Source of the DNA: Microbacterium sp.
GTDB lineage: Bacteria; Actinomycetota; Actinomycetes; Actinomycetales; Microbacteriaceae
NCBI GenBank assembly: GCA_017306415.1
Contig: JAFKIL010000005.1
Span: 62,001-126,000, forward strand
DNA length: 64,000 bases
Direction of reading: 5' to 3'
Below are positions 1 to 8,941 of this stretch, piece after piece (position 1 is the first letter of the stretch; each line of letters starts with the position of its first letter). The position numbers and the translations under genes were made by a program. The notes beneath the pieces are model-generated. The model saw only the letters and a program-made list of their open reading frames with translations. It was not told where the DNA came from and did not search any database.

Positions 1-539
1 TGGGCATCGCCAACCGCACCGACTACGACCTCACCAGCCACTCCGAGGCGTCGGGCCAGAGCCTCAGCTACTTCGACCAGGCCTCGGGCGAGCGCTACAT
101 CCCGTACGTCATCGAGCCGTCGTTCGGGCTCACCCGCGCCATGATGGCGTTCCTCGTGGACGCCTACCGCGAGGAGGAGGCCCCGAACGCGAAGGGCGGC
201 ACGGACACCCGCACGGTGCTCCGGCTCGACCCGCGGATCGCGCCGGTCAAGATCGCCGTGCTGCCGCTCAGCCGCAACGAGCGGCTGTCGCCGCTGGCCC
301 GCGACCTCGCCGACCGCCTCCGCGGTCACGGCTGGAACATCGACTTCGACGACGCCGGCGCCATCGGACGCCGCTACCGCCGTCAGGACGAGATCGGCAC
401 CCCGTTCTGCGTGACCATCGACTTCGACTCGCTCGACGACGACGCCGTCACGGTGCGCGACCGCGACACGATGGGCCAGGAGCGGATCCCGCTCGCGGCC
501 CTCGAGGCGTACCTCTCCGAGCGGCTCGCCGGCGCGTAG
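1..539 (+). CDS. glyS: Glycyl-tRNA synthetase, C-terminal part (5' end outside window)
   Basis: Class II glycyl-tRNA synthetase charges tRNA-Gly with glycine in the cytoplasm. The reading frame is open from base 3, where it reads [13 protein letters not shown], a conserved segment of dimeric (alpha2) bacterial GlyRS. It continues through the motif-3 region ([13 protein letters not shown]) into the anticodon-binding domain ([12 protein letters not shown] onward) and ends at TAG 537-539. Only the last 179 or so residues are present; the N-terminal catalytic core lies upstream of the window. The nucleoside hydrolase gene follows 4 nt after the stop. Identification is firm for the family. Confidence 0.93.
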   Translation, partial: GIANRTDYDLTSHSEASGQSLSYFDQASGERYIPYVIEPSFGLTRAMMAFLVDAYREEEAPNAKGGTDTRTVLRLDPRIAPVKIAVLPLSRNERLSPLARDLADRLRGHGWNIDFDDAGAIGRRYRRQDEIGTPFCVTIDFDSLDDDAVTVRDRDTMGQERIPLAALEAYLSERLAGA

Positions 540-543
540 CGAC

Positions 544-1485
544 GTGGCCCTCCCGATCGTCATCGACACCGATCCCGGGATCGACGACGCCCTCGCGATC
601 ATGCTGGCCGCCGCCAGCCCGGAGGTCGAGATCCGGGGTCTCGTCGCGGTTGCGGGCAACGTGGGGATCGACGACACCTCGGCCAACGCGGCCGCGCTCG
701 CCGACCTGCTGCGGCTCGACTGTCCCGTCGGCCGCGGGGCATCCGGACCCCTTCGTCGACGCGACGCCACGGCCGCTCACGACGTCCACGGCGCCGACGG
801 GCTCGGCGGCCACCGGCTGCCGGCATCGGCGCGGACGCTCGAGCCGGGCATCGCGCTCCTCGCCCGGCTCGTCGACGAGAGCGCCGAGCCGGTCACGGTC
901 GTCCCGATCGGGCCGCTGACCGACATCGCGCTGCTCATGGACGAGCGTCCCGCGGCCGCGCGCCGGATCGGGCGCATCGTCCTGATGGGCGGCGGCGCCC
1001 GCGACGTGCTCGGCAACGTGACGCCGGTCGCCGAGTTCAACGTGTGGTTCGACCCGGATGCCGCGGCCCGCGTCTTCGCGTTCGGAGTGCCGATCACCAT
1101 GATCGGGCTGAACGCGACGCACCAGGCGACCGTCGGGCGTGCGCATCTCCTTCGGCTGTTCGCGTCGGGCGGCCCGGTGGCCGATCTCGTGGGGCGCCTC
1201 CTCGATGGCTACCACGGCACCGATGCGGACGGGCGCGGCGGGATGCCGCAGCACGACTCGCTCGCGGTCGCGGCCGTCGTCGACCCCGCCGTCGTGACGA
1301 CCGTGCCCGCCTTCGTCGACGTCGAGGACCGCGGTCGGCTGACGTCCGGGATGACGGTGGTCGACGAGTCCGGCCGCTTCGGTGCGATCAACGCCGAGGT
1401 CGCGGTGCACGTCGACGTCGAGCGGTTCCGCGACCTCCTGGACACGCGGCTGTCCGTGCTCGACGCGACGCTGCGCCGAGGTTGA
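544..1485 (+). CDS. Inosine/uridine-preferring nucleoside hydrolase
   Basis: A 313-residue protein of normal length for the IunH/RihA-type family, which hydrolyses ribonucleosides to a free base and ribose. The N-terminus DTDPGIDDALA is the Ca2+-binding aspartate cluster of the family; GNVG, VVPIGPLTDIALL and VLMGGGARDVLGNVTPVAEFN are further conserved blocks, and DSLAVAAVVDP near the C-terminus supplies the last conserved aspartate. The start is GTG 544. A ribokinase gene follows 23 nt later, so the pair can take a nucleoside to ribose 5-phosphate plus base. Which nucleoside is preferred cannot be told from the sequence. Confidence 0.9.
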   Translation: MALPIVIDTDPGIDDALAIMLAAASPEVEIRGLVAVAGNVGIDDTSANAAALADLLRLDCPVGRGASGPLRRRDATAAHDVHGADGLGGHRLPASARTLEPGIALLARLVDESAEPVTVVPIGPLTDIALLMDERPAAARRIGRIVLMGGGARDVLGNVTPVAEFNVWFDPDAAARVFAFGVPITMIGLNATHQATVGRAHLLRLFASGGPVADLVGRLLDGYHGTDADGRGGMPQHDSLAVAAVVDPAVVTTVPAFVDVEDRGRLTSGMTVVDESGRFGAINAEVAVHVDVERFRDLLDTRLSVLDATLRRG

Positions 1486-1508
1486 GCGGATCGGACGGAG
1501 GCACCCGG

Positions 1509-2414
1509 ATGACGGACGTCGTGGTGGTCGGCAGCGCGAACGCCGACCTCGTGGTCGAGGTGCCGCGCAGGCCCGCGGGCGGCGAGACCCTCCTCGGGTC
1601 GGACCTGGTCGTGCACCCCGGCGGCAAGGGGGCGAACCAGGCTGCGGCGTCGGCGCGGGCGGGCGGGGCGACGCGACTCGTCGCGTGCTTCGGCGACGAC
1701 GGGAACGGCGCGTTCCTGAGGGAGCGGCTCGAGGCGGCCGATGTCGACCTCGGCGGTGTGTGGATGGTGGACCGGCCGACGGGCACGGCGATCATCCTCG
1801 TCACGCCCGACGGCGAGAACTCGATCGTGGTGTCGCCCGGTGCGAACGGCGCACTCGACGTCGCGGCGGTGGAGGCCGACGAGTCCGGGTGGGCGGACGC
1901 GCGGGTGCTCGTGCTCAGCATGGAGATCCCGGCCGCGACCGTCGACCACGCGGCGGCAGCGGCGGCGGCGCGCGGCATCCGGGTCGTGCTCAACGCGGCA
2001 CCCGCGCGGCCGCTTCCGCCCGAGACGCTCGCGGTCTGCGACCCGCTCATCGTCAACGAGCACGAGGCCCGCACCCTGCTCGGCCGCGAGGCCGACGGGT
2101 TCGAGGGGCTCGCCCAGGGGCTGCTCGACGCCGGCGCGCGGTCGGTCGTGATCACCCTCGGTGCGGACGGTGCCCTGTTCGCCGATGCGGGCGGGATCCG
2201 CCGGGAGCCGGGCCGCCTGGTCCGCGTGGTGGACACGACGGGCGCGGGCGACGCGTTCGTCGGGGCGACGGCGTGCGAGCTCGCCCGCGGGGCCGCTCTC
2301 GACGAGGCGGTGCGGTTCGCCGTCGCGATGTCGGCGCTCACGGTCGGCGCGCGGGGCGCGCAGTCGTCGTATCCCGATCGATCCGTCGTCGAGAGGTTCC
2401 TCGCCGCCGGCTGA
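1509..2414 (+). CDS. rbsK: Ribokinase (PfkB family)
   Basis: A 301-residue PfkB-family carbohydrate kinase that would phosphorylate ribose at O5 with ATP. Visible features are the N-terminal GSANADLVVEVPRRPAGGET segment, the sugar-binding HPGGKGANQAAASARAG motif (PfkB signature 1), the central VNEHEA block, and the catalytic DTTGAGDAFVGA signature (PfkB signature 2) with its general-base aspartate. The ATG at 1509 is preceded by a GACGGAGG ribosome-binding site. It sits directly behind a nucleoside hydrolase whose product is ribose, which supports ribose as substrate over other sugars. No ribose transporter or LacI regulator is visible nearby. Confidence 0.92.
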   Translation: MTDVVVVGSANADLVVEVPRRPAGGETLLGSDLVVHPGGKGANQAAASARAGGATRLVACFGDDGNGAFLRERLEAADVDLGGVWMVDRPTGTAIILVTPDGENSIVVSPGANGALDVAAVEADESGWADARVLVLSMEIPAATVDHAAAAAAARGIRVVLNAAPARPLPPETLAVCDPLIVNEHEARTLLGREADGFEGLAQGLLDAGARSVVITLGADGALFADAGGIRREPGRLVRVVDTTGAGDAFVGATACELARGAALDEAVRFAVAMSALTVGARGAQSSYPDRSVVERFLAAG

Positions 2415-2440
2415 GATCGCGCGGCGCGACCTTCTCCGAC

Positions 2441-3010
2441 TCAGCCCTGCTTCGCCGCGGCCTTCATGGCGCGCTTGTGCTCGCGGACCTTGGTGAGCGA
2501 GTCGGGGCTCGTGATGTCGGCGACGCTGCGGAACGACCCCTCCTCGCCGTAGGGGGCGGATGCCTCGCGCCACCCGGCACCGTCGAACCCGCACTGCTTG
2601 CCGAGCAGCGCCAGGAAGATCTTCGCCTTCTGCTCGCCGAACCCGGGGAGCGCCCTCAGCCGCTTCAGCACCTCGGCACCCGAGGGGTCTCCCGAGGTCC
2701 AGATCGCCGCGGCATCCCCGCCCCAGTCCTGCTCGACGGCGCGGCAGAGCCCCTGCACCCGCTCCGCCATCGAGCCGGGGAAGCGATGGACGGCGGGCGG
2801 CATCTTGAAGGCGTTGACGAAGGCGGCGGGGTCGAAGCCGGCGATGGTCGCAGCATCCAGCGACCCGATCCGCTGCTCGATCTTGAGCGGGCCGGCGAAC
2901 GCGGTCTCCATCGCGACCTGCTGGTCGAGCAGCATGCCGATCAGCAGCGCAAGCGGATCGCGGGTGAGGAGATCGTCGGCCGCGTCGTCCGCGGTGATGT
3001 GGAGCGCCAT
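2441..3010 (-). CDS. HhH-GPD superfamily base-excision repair protein
   Basis: A 189-residue protein with a helix-hairpin-helix segment LPGFGEQKAKIFLALLGKQ near residue 135, as in HhH-GPD DNA glycosylases that remove damaged bases. The N-terminus reads DPLALLIGMLLDQQVAMETAF, a conserved opening of a small actinobacterial subfamily usually annotated as Fe-S-cluster-free endonuclease III-like. I do not see the four-cysteine Fe-S loop of Nth or MutY, and the protein is shorter than either, so substrate and activity are open. The gene is convergent with rbsK (26 nt between stops). The ATG at 3010 has a CAGACT -10-like box exactly 6 nt upstream and no ribosome-binding site. Confidence 0.8.
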   Translation of the reverse strand: MALHITADDAADDLLTRDPLALLIGMLLDQQVAMETAFAGPLKIEQRIGSLDAATIAGFDPAAFVNAFKMPPAVHRFPGSMAERVQGLCRAVEQDWGGDAAAIWTSGDPSGAEVLKRLRALPGFGEQKAKIFLALLGKQCGFDGAGWREASAPYGEEGSFRSVADITSPDSLTKVREHKRAMKAAAKQG

Positions 3011-3016
3011 GTCCTC

Positions 3017-3022
3017 AGTCTG
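3017..3022 (-). promoter_or_regulatory. -10 box of the HhH-GPD gene (leaderless)
   Basis: CAGACT on the minus strand ends 6 nt before ATG 3010, so the predicted first transcribed base is the A of the start codon. The same hexamer and spacing recur before fbiC. No clear -35 is seen. Confidence 0.45.
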
Positions 3023-3132
3023 GCACCGGGCGGCGGGCGGCTGCTCGACCCATCGGTCGCACGCGGCCGCCATCCGCCGGGTGGGCCGCGAAAGAACGAC
3101 CGGTTGCGACCGACGAGTCCGCGGGAGGGGGG

Positions 3133-4443
3133 TCAGCTCGCGGCGGCCGAGCCGGGGTCCTCGGCGGACTCGGCGACCGGCGCGAGGCCGAAGAGCGTCT
3201 CGAGTGCCGTGGCGAAGTCGTCCGCGCGGCCCGCTTCGGCCAGCTCGTGCGCCCGCGTGGTCGGGGTGTGCAGCAGCACGCCCGCGAGGTGCCGGAGCGA
3301 CTGCTCCACGCGCCCGTCGACGTCGCCACGCGCGCGAGCACGTGCGATCTCGGCCTCGAGGAGCCCGAACACGTGCGTCCGCAGTGCCACGACGGACGGC
3401 GTCGCCGACCGCCGTTCTCCGACGACGGCGAAGCGGCGCGCGGCATCCTGCACCACGGCGCGCGCGGCATCCGTTGCCTGGAGCTCCTCGAGGGGAGCGT
3501 GCAGGCGGATCGTCTCGAGGTCGAGCAGGTCGACATCGCGCTGTGCGACGTCCGGGTCGACATTGCGGGGGAGCCCGAGGTCGATGACGAGGCGGCGCGG
3601 AAGGACGGAGCCGTCCGCATGCGCCGGGCAGCCGGATGCCGGGGACTCGCGGTGCGGGGCGAACATGTCGGCGGTGACGACCGGCTGCTCGCTGCTCGTG
3701 CACGTCACGACGAGGTCTGCCGCGGCCACGGCGGCGGCGAGCTCCGGCGCGTGCGCGACGCCGTGCTTGAGCGCGAACCGCGCTCCGCGGCCCGACGGGG
3801 AGTGGACGGCGATGTCGGTCGCGCCGTGGTCACGCAGGGCCGCGAGGGTCGCGGCGGCATACGATCCCGTGCCGACGAGGAGCACGGACAGCGCGGACCA
3901 GTCGGCCACGCGACTGTCCGCCAGGTCGAGGGCGAGGCGCACGAGCGACCGGCCGGCGCGGCCGAGCGCCGTCGCGTTCTTGACGCCGCGCTGCGCCTCG
4001 GAGGCTCGCTGGAAGAGCCGCTCCAGCTCGGTCGAGGTCGTGCCGTGGCGGCGCGCATCGGTGAGGGCGCGGCGCACCTGCCCGGCGATCTCGCCCTCGC
4101 CGACGACGACCGACTCCAGGCCGGATGCCACCGAGAAGAGGTGCTCGGCGACCGCGCCGCCCGACACCACGCGGTACGACCCCTCCAGCTCGGTAGACGA
4201 GACGCCGGTCGCGGCCTCGATCGCGAGGAGGGTCGCCTCGACACCGACGGCCTCGGCGGCCGTGACCGGCTCGTCCATGTCGACGTAGGCCTCGAAGCGG
4301 TTGCACGTCGCCACGACGACGGCACCCTGCACGCACTCGTCGTGACCGGCGATGATCGGCGCGATCGCGGAGGTGTGGGTGCTGAGCCTCTCGAGCAGCT
4401 CGAACGAGGCGGTCTTGTGACTTGCGGTCACGCACAACAGCAC
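3133..4443 (-). CDS. hemA: Glutamyl-tRNA reductase
   Basis: A 436-residue NADPH-dependent reductase making glutamate-1-semialdehyde from Glu-tRNA, the first step of C5-pathway tetrapyrrole synthesis. The N-terminal SHKTASFELLERL and the active-site ATCNRFEAYV (catalytic Cys) are clear. GEGEIAGQVRRALTDAR follows, then the Rossmann segment VLLVGTGSYAA and the C-terminal dimerisation helices. The product is the substrate of HemL, encoded 9 kb further on. The gene is divergent from the YbaK-type gene, with about 80 nt shared upstream region. Its ATG at 4443 has TAAGAT 6 nt upstream and no ribosome-binding site, so the mRNA is probably leaderless. Confidence 0.95.
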   Translation of the reverse strand: MLLCVTASHKTASFELLERLSTHTSAIAPIIAGHDECVQGAVVVATCNRFEAYVDMDEPVTAAEAVGVEATLLAIEAATGVSSTELEGSYRVVSGGAVAEHLFSVASGLESVVVGEGEIAGQVRRALTDARRHGTTSTELERLFQRASEAQRGVKNATALGRAGRSLVRLALDLADSRVADWSALSVLLVGTGSYAAATLAALRDHGATDIAVHSPSGRGARFALKHGVAHAPELAAAVAAADLVVTCTSSEQPVVTADMFAPHRESPASGCPAHADGSVLPRRLVIDLGLPRNVDPDVAQRDVDLLDLETIRLHAPLEELQATDAARAVVQDAARRFAVVGERRSATPSVVALRTHVFGLLEAEIARARARGDVDGRVEQSLRHLAGVLLHTPTTRAHELAEAGRADDFATALETLFGLAPVAESAEDPGSAAAS

Positions 4444-4449
4444 CCGCCC

Positions 4450-4455
4450 ATCTTA
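4450..4455 (-). promoter_or_regulatory. -10 box of hemA (leaderless)
   Basis: TAAGAT on the minus strand, 6 nt before the hemA ATG; the predicted +1 is the A of ATG 4443. Confidence 0.55.
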
Positions 4456-4510
4456 CGTGCCCTCGTGGATGCCTCGTCCCGCCGGAGTCCGCGGCAACGG
4501 GCGGCCGACC

Positions 4511-4516
4511 TAGACT
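4511..4516 (+). promoter_or_regulatory. -10 box of the YbaK-type gene
   Basis: TAGACT, 7 nt before ATG 4524, predicts a leaderless or near-leaderless start. It faces the hemA promoter in the same 80-nt divergent gap. Confidence 0.5.
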
Positions 4517-4523
4517 CGCCGGC

Positions 4524-5072
4524 ATGTGGAGTTTCGCCGGATCCCTGCAGCCCGAGCCCGCGGCATCCCGCCCCGACCTGCTGGCCGCGCCCGTCGCGCA
4601 CGCGGTCGCGGCGCTGCCCGAAGCCGGTTCGGTCGGGGTCGCCGCGATCGACGCGGGCCTGGCCGACACCGCCGCGTTCTGCGACGCCTACGGAGTGGCC
4701 GCGGCCGATTCCGCCAACTGTGTGATCGTGAAGGGCAAGCGCGGCGGCGACGTCCGGTTCGCGGCCTGCGTCGTCCTCGCCACGATGCGCGCCGACGTGA
4801 ACGGCGTGGTGCGCCGCCGGCTCGACGTGCGGTCCGCGTCGTTCGCGCCGATGGAGGAGGCCGTCGCGCTCACCGGCATGGAGTACGGCGGCATCACGCC
4901 GCTCGGCCTGGCCGCGGAGTGGCCGATCCTCGTCGACGCGGCGGTCGCGGCATCCGCGGGGGTCGTGGTGGGGGCCGGGATCCGCGGCGCCAAGCTGTTC
5001 CTCCCGGGGGCGGTGCTCGCCGCGCTTCCCGGGGCGGAGATCGTCGAGGGCCTCGGTCGCCCGATCGGCTGA
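4524..5072 (+). CDS. YbaK/EbsC-type aminoacyl-tRNA deacylase
   Basis: A 182-residue single-domain member of the YbaK/ProX superfamily, whose members hydrolyse mischarged aminoacyl-tRNAs in trans. The conserved block NCVIVKGKRGGDVRFAACV carries the lysine needed in characterised members. MEYGGITPLGLAAEWPILVD and GAGIRGAKLFLPGAVL are the usual C-terminal motifs lining the pocket. Whether it edits Cys-tRNA-Pro, Ala-tRNA-Pro or another species cannot be told. The start at ATG 4524 is chosen because TAGACT lies just upstream and the next in-frame start would lose conserved residues. A 375-nt gap holding two palindromic repeats separates it from hemE. Confidence 0.85.
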   Translation: MWSFAGSLQPEPAASRPDLLAAPVAHAVAALPEAGSVGVAAIDAGLADTAAFCDAYGVAAADSANCVIVKGKRGGDVRFAACVVLATMRADVNGVVRRRLDVRSASFAPMEEAVALTGMEYGGITPLGLAAEWPILVDAAVAASAGVVVGAGIRGAKLFLPGAVLAALPGAEIVEGLGRPIG

Positions 5073-5103
5073 CACGTCGTCATCCTGTCCGTCCCCTGCG
5101 TGC

Positions 5104-5201
5104 GTACCGTTCTCAGGATCCGCGGACGTCGACGCGTCGTCCGCCGCCGCCATCGCGCGGCTGAGGGGGCCGGACGGGGTCGTCGCTCCTGAGAACGGTA
5201 C
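5104..5201. repeat. Family A palindromic element, copy 1 (98 bp)
   Basis: The left arm GTACCGTTCTCAGGA (5104-5118) and right arm TCCTGAGAACGGTAC (5187-5201) are perfect 15-bp inverted repeats around a 68-nt core. The core shares the 10-mer CATCGCGCGG with copy 2 at the same offset (47 nt from the left end). Confidence 0.9.
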
Positions 5202-5311
5202 GCCGGACCCGTGCCCCCGCGGAGCCGCCCCTCCCCGAAGGCGCCACCCCGCCCGGCCCGCGCGGTCGGCCCGCGCGGCCCGCCCGGCCTGCGCGGTCGG
5301 ACCGCGGAGCC

Positions 5312-5409
5312 GTACCGTTCTCAGGATCAGCCGGCATCCGCCTGGCGCGCGGCCCCGTCATCGCGCGGACGGTCCGCCCCGCGACCTGCCCCGCTCCTGA
5401 GAACGGTAC
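5312..5409. repeat. Family A palindromic element, copy 2 (98 bp)
   Basis: Same 15-bp inverted ends as copy 1, again exactly 98 bp long, at 5312-5326 and 5395-5409. It sits about 40 nt before the hemE start. There is no T-run, so it does not look like an intrinsic terminator. Confidence 0.9.
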
Positions 5410-5447
5410 GCGGGCGGCCCCGCGCGAGCCGGTGGGAGGATGGAGGG

Positions 5448-6491
5448 GTGACTGCCGACGCCTCCGCCCTGGTCCGTGCCCTGCGTGGCGAGCGGCTCGA
5501 CCGGCCGCCGGTGTGGTTCATGCGGCAGGCCGGCCGGTCCCTGCCGGAGTACCGTGAACTCCGCGTCGGCACCCGCATGCTGGACGCGTGCCTGGACCCG
5601 GCGCTCGCGGCCGAGATCACGCTCCAGCCCGTGCGACGGCACGGTGTCGACGCGGCGGTGTTCTTCAGCGACATCGTCATTCCGCTCCGTCTCGCCGGAG
5701 TGGAGGTCGAGATCGAGCCGGGGCGCGGACCCGTCTTCGCATCGCCCGTCCGCACCGCCGCCGACATCGCCCGCATCACGGCGACCGATCCGGATGCGGT
5801 GGCCGCCGCGGCCGATCCGATCCGCGACGCGGTCCGGCTGGTCGTCGGCGAGCTCGGCGCCACGCCCCTCATCGGCTTCGCCGGGGCCCCCTTCACGCTC
5901 GCGGCGTACCTGGTCGAGGGCGGCCCGAGCAAGGAGCACCTGCGGGCGCGGGCGATGATGCACGCCGACCCCGCGGCATGGCACGCCCTGGCGGGGTGGC
6001 TGGCCGCCGTCTCCCGCGCGTTCCTCGGCGCACAGGTCGAGGCGGGCGCCGCCGTCGTGCAGCTGTTCGATTCGTGGGCCGGCTCACTCTCGCTGGCCGA
6101 CTACCGCGAGTTCGTCGCGCCGCACTCGCGCGCGGCGCTCGAGGGGGCGACCGTGCCGCGCATCCACTTCGGTGTCGGCACCGCCCACCTGCTGGCCGAC
6201 ATGCGCCTCGACGGCATCGCGGACGGCGTCGGCGTCGACTGGCGGACCCCGCTCGACGAGGCCGCCGCGGTGCTCGGGCCGGACGTGACGGTGCAGGGCA
6301 ACATCGACCCGGCGCTGCTGCAGGCGCCGTGGCCGGTGCTCGAGCGGCACGTGCGCGACGTCATCGCGCGGGGCCGGGCCGCGCGGGCGCACATCCTCAA
6401 CCTGGGCCACGGGGTGCCGCCCGAGACCGATCCCGCGGTCCTCACCCGCATCGTCGACCTCGTCCACGGGCGGGATGCGGCAGCCGCATGA
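5448..6491 (+). CDS. hemE: Uroporphyrinogen decarboxylase
   Basis: A 347-residue enzyme converting uroporphyrinogen III to coproporphyrinogen III in the cytosol. The N-terminal [20 protein letters not shown] carries the conserved arginines of the active-site loop. [55 protein letters not shown] and [10 protein letters not shown] are also diagnostic. The GTG at 5448 is preceded by a GGAGG-rich ribosome-binding site; an upstream in-frame extension runs through the palindromic repeats and is not conserved in the family. The 3' end overlaps hemY (ATGA), so the two are almost surely translationally coupled. Confidence 0.95.
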   Translation: MTADASALVRALRGERLDRPPVWFMRQAGRSLPEYRELRVGTRMLDACLDPALAAEITLQPVRRHGVDAAVFFSDIVIPLRLAGVEVEIEPGRGPVFASPVRTAADIARITATDPDAVAAAADPIRDAVRLVVGELGATPLIGFAGAPFTLAAYLVEGGPSKEHLRARAMMHADPAAWHALAGWLAAVSRAFLGAQVEAGAAVVQLFDSWAGSLSLADYREFVAPHSRAALEGATVPRIHFGVGTAHLLADMRLDGIADGVGVDWRTPLDEAAAVLGPDVTVQGNIDPALLQAPWPVLERHVRDVIARGRAARAHILNLGHGVPPETDPAVLTRIVDLVHGRDAAAA

Positions 6492-8062
6492 CCGTCGACG
6501 ACACCGCGTCCTTCGCGGAGCTCGCGGCACGGGCCGGTGACGTCCGCGTCGCGGTCGTGGGGGGCGGGATGGCGGGGCTCGTCGCCGCCCTGGAGTGCGC
6601 GAAGCTCGGGATCGCGGTGACGGTGTTCGAGGCGTCCGACCGGCTCGGCGGGGTGCTGCGCAGCGCCCGCGTGGCGGGCATCGCGGTGGATGCGGGAGCC
6701 GAGAGCTACGCCACCCGCGGCGGCACGGTGCGCGCCCTCATCGACGACCTCGGCCTGTCCGACGCCGTCGTGAGCCCGGCCGCCGGACGGGCGTGGGTGG
6801 CGGGCCTCCCCGGCGGCGAGGCGAAGGATGCCGCGCCCCTCCCCGCGGGCGGCGTGCTCGGCATCCCGGAGAACGTGTGGGCGCCGGACGTCGTGCGCGT
6901 CCTCGGGTATCGCGGGGCGTGGCGCGCGTACGTCGACCGGCTGCGACCGCCCCTCACGATCGGCCACGACCGATCGCTCGGCCATCTCGTGCGCAGCCGG
7001 ATGGGCGAGCGGGTGCTCGACCGGCTCGTCGCGCCGGTCACGAGCGGCGTGTACTCGTCGCGTCCGGATGACATCGACGTCGACCTGGCCGCCCCCGGCC
7101 TGAACGCCGCCCTCACGCGGACGGGTTCCCTGTCCGGTGCGGTGGGGGCGCTGCGCGCTCCGCGGGCGGATGCCGCGACGGCGCCGGGCGGCGCAGTGGA
7201 GGGACTCCACGGGGGGATGTGGCGGCTCGCCGACGCGCTGCGGGAGCGTCTTGTCTCCCTCGGTGCGGACATCCGGCTGGAAGCACCGGCGGCCGAGATC
7301 CTGCCGGTGGCGGACGAGGACGCGGCCCGCGACGGTCCGCGCTGGCGGGTGCGGGTGGGGCCGGCGGTGACCGGGGAGGACGACACCGGCCCGATTCCGG
7401 ATGCGACGCGCCCCGAGTCCGCGGGCCGCGCGCCGGATGCGACGTTCCACGCGGTCGTCGTCGCCACTCCCGAGCCGGTCGCGCGGCGCCTGCTGGCGCC
7501 CGTCGTGCCGGGCCTCGACCCGGTCGCCGCTCCCGCCCCGGTCGTCGAGATCGTGACGCTCGTGGTCGCCGACTCGGCTCTCGACGGCGCCCCGCGCGGC
7601 ACCGGGGTGCTGACGGTCCCCGGCTCCCACGTCGCCAAGGCCCTCACCCACGCCACCGCGAAATGGGCGTGGCTCGCCGAGGCGGCAGGTCCCGGCGTCC
7701 ACGTCGTGCGCGTCTCGTTCGGCGCGCAGGGCGAGGAGCCGGCCACCGCGGGCATGAGCGACGCGGATGCCGCCGCGCTCGCGCTGGCCGAGGCATCCGC
7801 CCTGCTCGGCGTGCCGCTCGCCGCCGATCGACTGCGCGGCGCGCACCGCGAACGGTTCGCGCAGTCGCAGCCCGCGGCGACGCTCGGCCGCCCCGAGCTC
7901 GTCCGCACGGCGCGCGCGGCGGTGGGCCGGGTCCCGGGGCTCGCGGCCGTCGGCGCGTGGCTGTCGGGCACGGGGCTCGCCCAGGTCGTGCCGGATGCCG
8001 CGGCCGAGGGCGATCGGATCCGTCGCGCCGCGCTCTGGGGCGGGGCGACGCCCGCCGAGTGA
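6488..8062 (+). CDS. hemY: Coproporphyrinogen III oxidase / protoporphyrinogen oxidase, HemY type
   Basis: A 524-residue FAD-dependent oxidase. The N-terminal dinucleotide-binding motif [19 protein letters not shown] is followed by [13 protein letters not shown] and AGAESYATR. In Gram-positive bacteria this HemY type (CgoX) oxidises coproporphyrinogen III to coproporphyrin III, and the presence of hemQ downstream supports that role here. Longer than typical HemY (about 470 residues) because of a Gly/Pro/Asp-rich insertion around residues 290-320. It overlaps the hemE stop by 4 nt (ATGA). Confidence 0.92.
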   Translation: MTVDDTASFAELAARAGDVRVAVVGGGMAGLVAALECAKLGIAVTVFEASDRLGGVLRSARVAGIAVDAGAESYATRGGTVRALIDDLGLSDAVVSPAAGRAWVAGLPGGEAKDAAPLPAGGVLGIPENVWAPDVVRVLGYRGAWRAYVDRLRPPLTIGHDRSLGHLVRSRMGERVLDRLVAPVTSGVYSSRPDDIDVDLAAPGLNAALTRTGSLSGAVGALRAPRADAATAPGGAVEGLHGGMWRLADALRERLVSLGADIRLEAPAAEILPVADEDAARDGPRWRVRVGPAVTGEDDTGPIPDATRPESAGRAPDATFHAVVVATPEPVARRLLAPVVPGLDPVAAPAPVVEIVTLVVADSALDGAPRGTGVLTVPGSHVAKALTHATAKWAWLAEAAGPGVHVVRVSFGAQGEEPATAGMSDADAAALALAEASALLGVPLAADRLRGAHRERFAQSQPAATLGRPELVRTARAAVGRVPGLAAVGAWLSGTGLAQVVPDAAAEGDRIRRAALWGGATPAE

Positions 8063-8148
8063 ACCTTTTCCGCTCCGCTGTCAAGGTGGATGCCGGATTC
8101 GGAATACAGCGTTACCCTGGGTGCAGACATCGAGCGTCAGGAGACCTC

Positions 8149-8529
8149 ATGAGGGGCAAAGTCGGACTCGTCATCGGTCTCGCAGCCGGCTACGTGCTGG
8201 GCACGCGAGCCGGTCGGGAGCGCTACGAGCAGATCAAGGAGCAGGCGGTCAAGGTGTGGAACCTCCCGCCCGTGCAGAAGCAGGTCGACAAGGCCAAGGA
8301 GTTCGGCAAGTCGGCCGTGATGGCGCTGCCGAACGCGCTGTGGGACGGCGCGGTCAAGGTCACGAAGGCGGCGAGCACGCGCGGCACCGCCGGTGAGCGG
8401 CTGGATGCGGCACTGCGGGTCGGCAAGGACTCGGCCGACGACATCGCCCGTGCGGCCGAGGCATCCGCACAGGGGGCCGCTGCGACCGTCGACGACATCG
8501 TGAACGACCGCGACCGCAACGGGAGCTGA
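8149..8529 (+). CDS. YtxH-like small membrane-anchored protein
   Basis: A 126-residue protein opening with KVGLVIGLAAGYVLGTRAGRERYEQI, a short hydrophobic anchor with a glycine pattern followed by an Arg-rich segment, as in YtxH-domain proteins. The rest is a charged, Ala-rich helical region. It is the first of three small genes (with 8531 and 8931) that are adjacent or overlapping and look like an envelope-associated operon. TACCCT at 8112 and an AGGAGA ribosome-binding site precede ATG 8149. Its function is unknown; the family is linked to envelope stress only by association. Confidence 0.7.
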   Translation: MRGKVGLVIGLAAGYVLGTRAGRERYEQIKEQAVKVWNLPPVQKQVDKAKEFGKSAVMALPNALWDGAVKVTKAASTRGTAGERLDAALRVGKDSADDIARAAEASAQGAAATVDDIVNDRDRNGS

Positions 8530-8530
8530 G

Positions 8531-8941
8531 ATGACGACACCCCGCGGCTTCCGCGATCGTGCCGACGACAGCTTCCTGACCCTCGTCGGCGATCTGCCCG
8601 AGCTCATCCGCAACCTGGTGGTCGCCGAGATCGAGCACGCCAAGAACTGGGTCAAGGGTGCCGCGAAGGACGCCGGCTTCGGCACGGGCTGGATGGTTGT
8701 CGCACTCTTCTTCCTGTTCTGGTCGATCCCCGTGTTCGGCACGTTCGTGATCGCGGGGCTCTCGTCGTGGTGGCCGGTCTGGCTGTCCGCGATCGTCGTC
8801 TTCGGGGTGATGATCGTGATCACCGCGGTGCTCGCGCTTCTCGGCATCCTGCGGTTCCGCCACATCTCGAAGTCGCAGAGCCCGGTGGGAGCCGTCAAGC
8901 AGGACGTGAAGATCGTGAAGGATGTGACCGATGAGTTCTAG
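8531..8941 (+). CDS. Actinobacterial holin-X-like membrane protein
   Basis: A 136-residue protein with an amphipathic N-terminal helix (DLPELIRNLVVAEIEHAK) and two membrane segments near residues 55-80 and 86-108. It ends in a charged tail. This matches the family called phage holin superfamily / holin-X in databases. That name reflects similarity only: no phage genes surround it and the set recurs in actinobacterial chromosomes. It starts 1 nt after the YtxH-like gene and overlaps the next gene by 11 nt. Confidence 0.75.
   Translation: MTTPRGFRDRADDSFLTLVGDLPELIRNLVVAEIEHAKNWVKGAAKDAGFGTGWMVVALFFLFWSIPVFGTFVIAGLSSWWPVWLSAIVVFGVMIVITAVLALLGILRFRHISKSQSPVGAVKQDVKIVKDVTDEF

Larger units (their letters stand above)
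5073..5447. other. 375-nt gene-free gap with two palindromic repeats
   Basis: Between the YbaK-type gene and hemE. It contains two 98-bp family-A elements (5104-5201 and 5312-5409) separated by about 110 nt of CG-rich sequence. I see no credible gene. A purine-rich GGAGGATGGAGG just before 5448 serves as the hemE ribosome-binding site. Confidence 0.7.

Noticed and set aside
1209..2594. A 461-residue open frame on the minus strand across the nucleoside hydrolase and ribokinase genes, and similar long frames elsewhere
   Set aside because: High GC keeps alternative frames open; this one is Arg-rich, matches no family, and lies over two genes with complete catalytic motifs.
5104..5409. The repeated GTACCGTTCTCAGGA sequences as a CRISPR array
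   Set aside because: Copies occur as inverted pairs scattered over 36 kb, not as regular direct repeats with spacers, and no cas genes are present.
5211..5447. An N-terminal extension of hemE back to 5211
   Set aside because: It runs through the palindromic repeat, is not conserved in HemE, and GTG 5448 has a ribosome-binding site.
8531..8941. A prophage remnant, because of the holin-like protein
   Set aside because: No other phage-type gene is near; this family occurs in chromosomal envelope operons.
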